17,233 nucleotides of DNA from Phoronis ovalis (lineage: Eukaryota; Phoronida; Phoronidae): assembly GCA_028565635.1 (NCBI GenBank), contig JAOXYB010021415.1:1-17233 (forward strand). Reading direction: 5' to 3'. Below are positions 16,787-17,233 of this stretch, piece after piece. Each line of letters opens with the position of its first letter. Position 1 is the first letter of the stretch. The translations under genes were made by a program, and so were the position numbers. A model generated the notes under the pieces. That model worked only from the letters and a program-made list of their open reading frames with translations, ran no database searches and was not told the origin of the DNA.

Positions 16787-17233
16787 CTAGATAAGACGAG
16801 ACCAAAAATAAATATTTATTTTATTGTAAAAACATCAGAGAAGACAAAAACCCAATTCTCAAATATTTGCATGCGGTGTTGTCTGATTCGAAATATTCTT
16901 TCTTTCTTTTAACACTAAAAAAGCCCACAACTGACTCGGTTTTTAGAACTTTCGCCCAGGTTAAACACTTTTTTCAAACAAAAATTAAAACCGACCTACC
17001 CACTCAGTTTTTGAGGACTTTCACCAGTTAAACAACTTTATTTTTGGTGTGGCCTAATACAAGTGAGGACAAAGACCGGCTATATTAGTGTCTATATTTT
17101 CCACTTTTACGCACCTTCTTTATAATTAATATGTTTTAACTAGTTTTCTGTAATCTAGTATGTTTGCCCCATGTTTGCATTTTTTTAAATATGTATATGT
17201 TCGAGGGGTACTGCCATTCAAAGTGACTATATA
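16787..17233. other. 5' intron (partial) with repeat, no exon seen
   Basis: The HYR exon starts in phase 1, so this is intronic sequence running off the window. No upstream exon is recognisable. It holds the repeat copy at 16921-17060. Confidence 0.6.
16921..17060 (-). repeat. Intronic dispersed repeat, copy 2 (inverted)
   Basis: Read on the minus strand it has the two subunits (GAAAGTCCTCAAAAACTGAG and GAAAGTTCTAAAAACCGAG) in the order seen in copy 1. GTTTAAC precedes each subunit. Confidence 0.7.

Noticed and set aside
16787-17233. A further upstream exon of the gene
   Set aside because: No cysteine-patterned or hydrophobic (signal-peptide) reading with a phase-1 donor is present; the stretch is mainly repeat.

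Overview
The window looks like nuclear DNA of an invertebrate animal. It is AT-rich, has short exons separated by long introns with GT..AG borders, carries many dispersed and foldback repeats, and encodes extracellular domains known only as animal mosaics (HYR, sushi, EGF, TSP1, GCC2/GCC3). The palindrome TACATGTA is over-represented (six exact copies). From memory this fits a marine invertebrate, possibly a mollusc, but the sequence does not fix the phylum.

Right part (6035-16786, minus strand): the 3' portion of one gene, rebuilt here as 14 exons. Each splice site was read from the sequence and each reading phase closes, giving 1412 residues and a TAA stop. Order from the N-terminal side: HYR; six-cysteine sushi; a four-cysteine module with a basic RRKR site over two exons; GCC2/GCC3; Ca-binding EGF; EGF; thrombospondin type 1; a second six-cysteine sushi; a second four-cysteine/RKRR module over two exons; a second GCC2/GCC3; a Ser/Thr-rich mucin-like stalk with 195-bp repeats; one transmembrane helix; a 68-residue cytoplasmic tail. 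The first exon seen begins in phase 1 without a signal peptide, so the 5' end lies beyond position 17233. Twelve of the 14 introns (including the one before the first visible exon) are phase 1, the usual sign of exon shuffling. The ectodomain resembles SVEP1/polydom-type proteins, but this one is membrane-anchored. The sushi / four-cysteine / GCC block occurs twice, showing an internal duplication.

Left part (1-6034): no gene that I can support. It holds repeats: a 24-bp duplication, two copies of a dispersed repeat (one broken by a 217-bp insertion with 6-bp flanking repeats), a 9-bp minisatellite of about 400 bp, a 144-bp palindromic MITE-like element, AT-rich low-complexity DNA, and two 21-bp tandem arrays plus a 36-bp duplication just beyond the gene's stop codon. 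The 3' UTR must lie at the right edge of this region, but I saw no canonical polyadenylation signal within about 1.2 kb of the stop.

Introns hold a second repeat family in inverted copies (9208-9380 and 16921-17060), a 103-bp foldback (9993-10095) and a fragment of the left-hand dispersed repeat (12297-12345).
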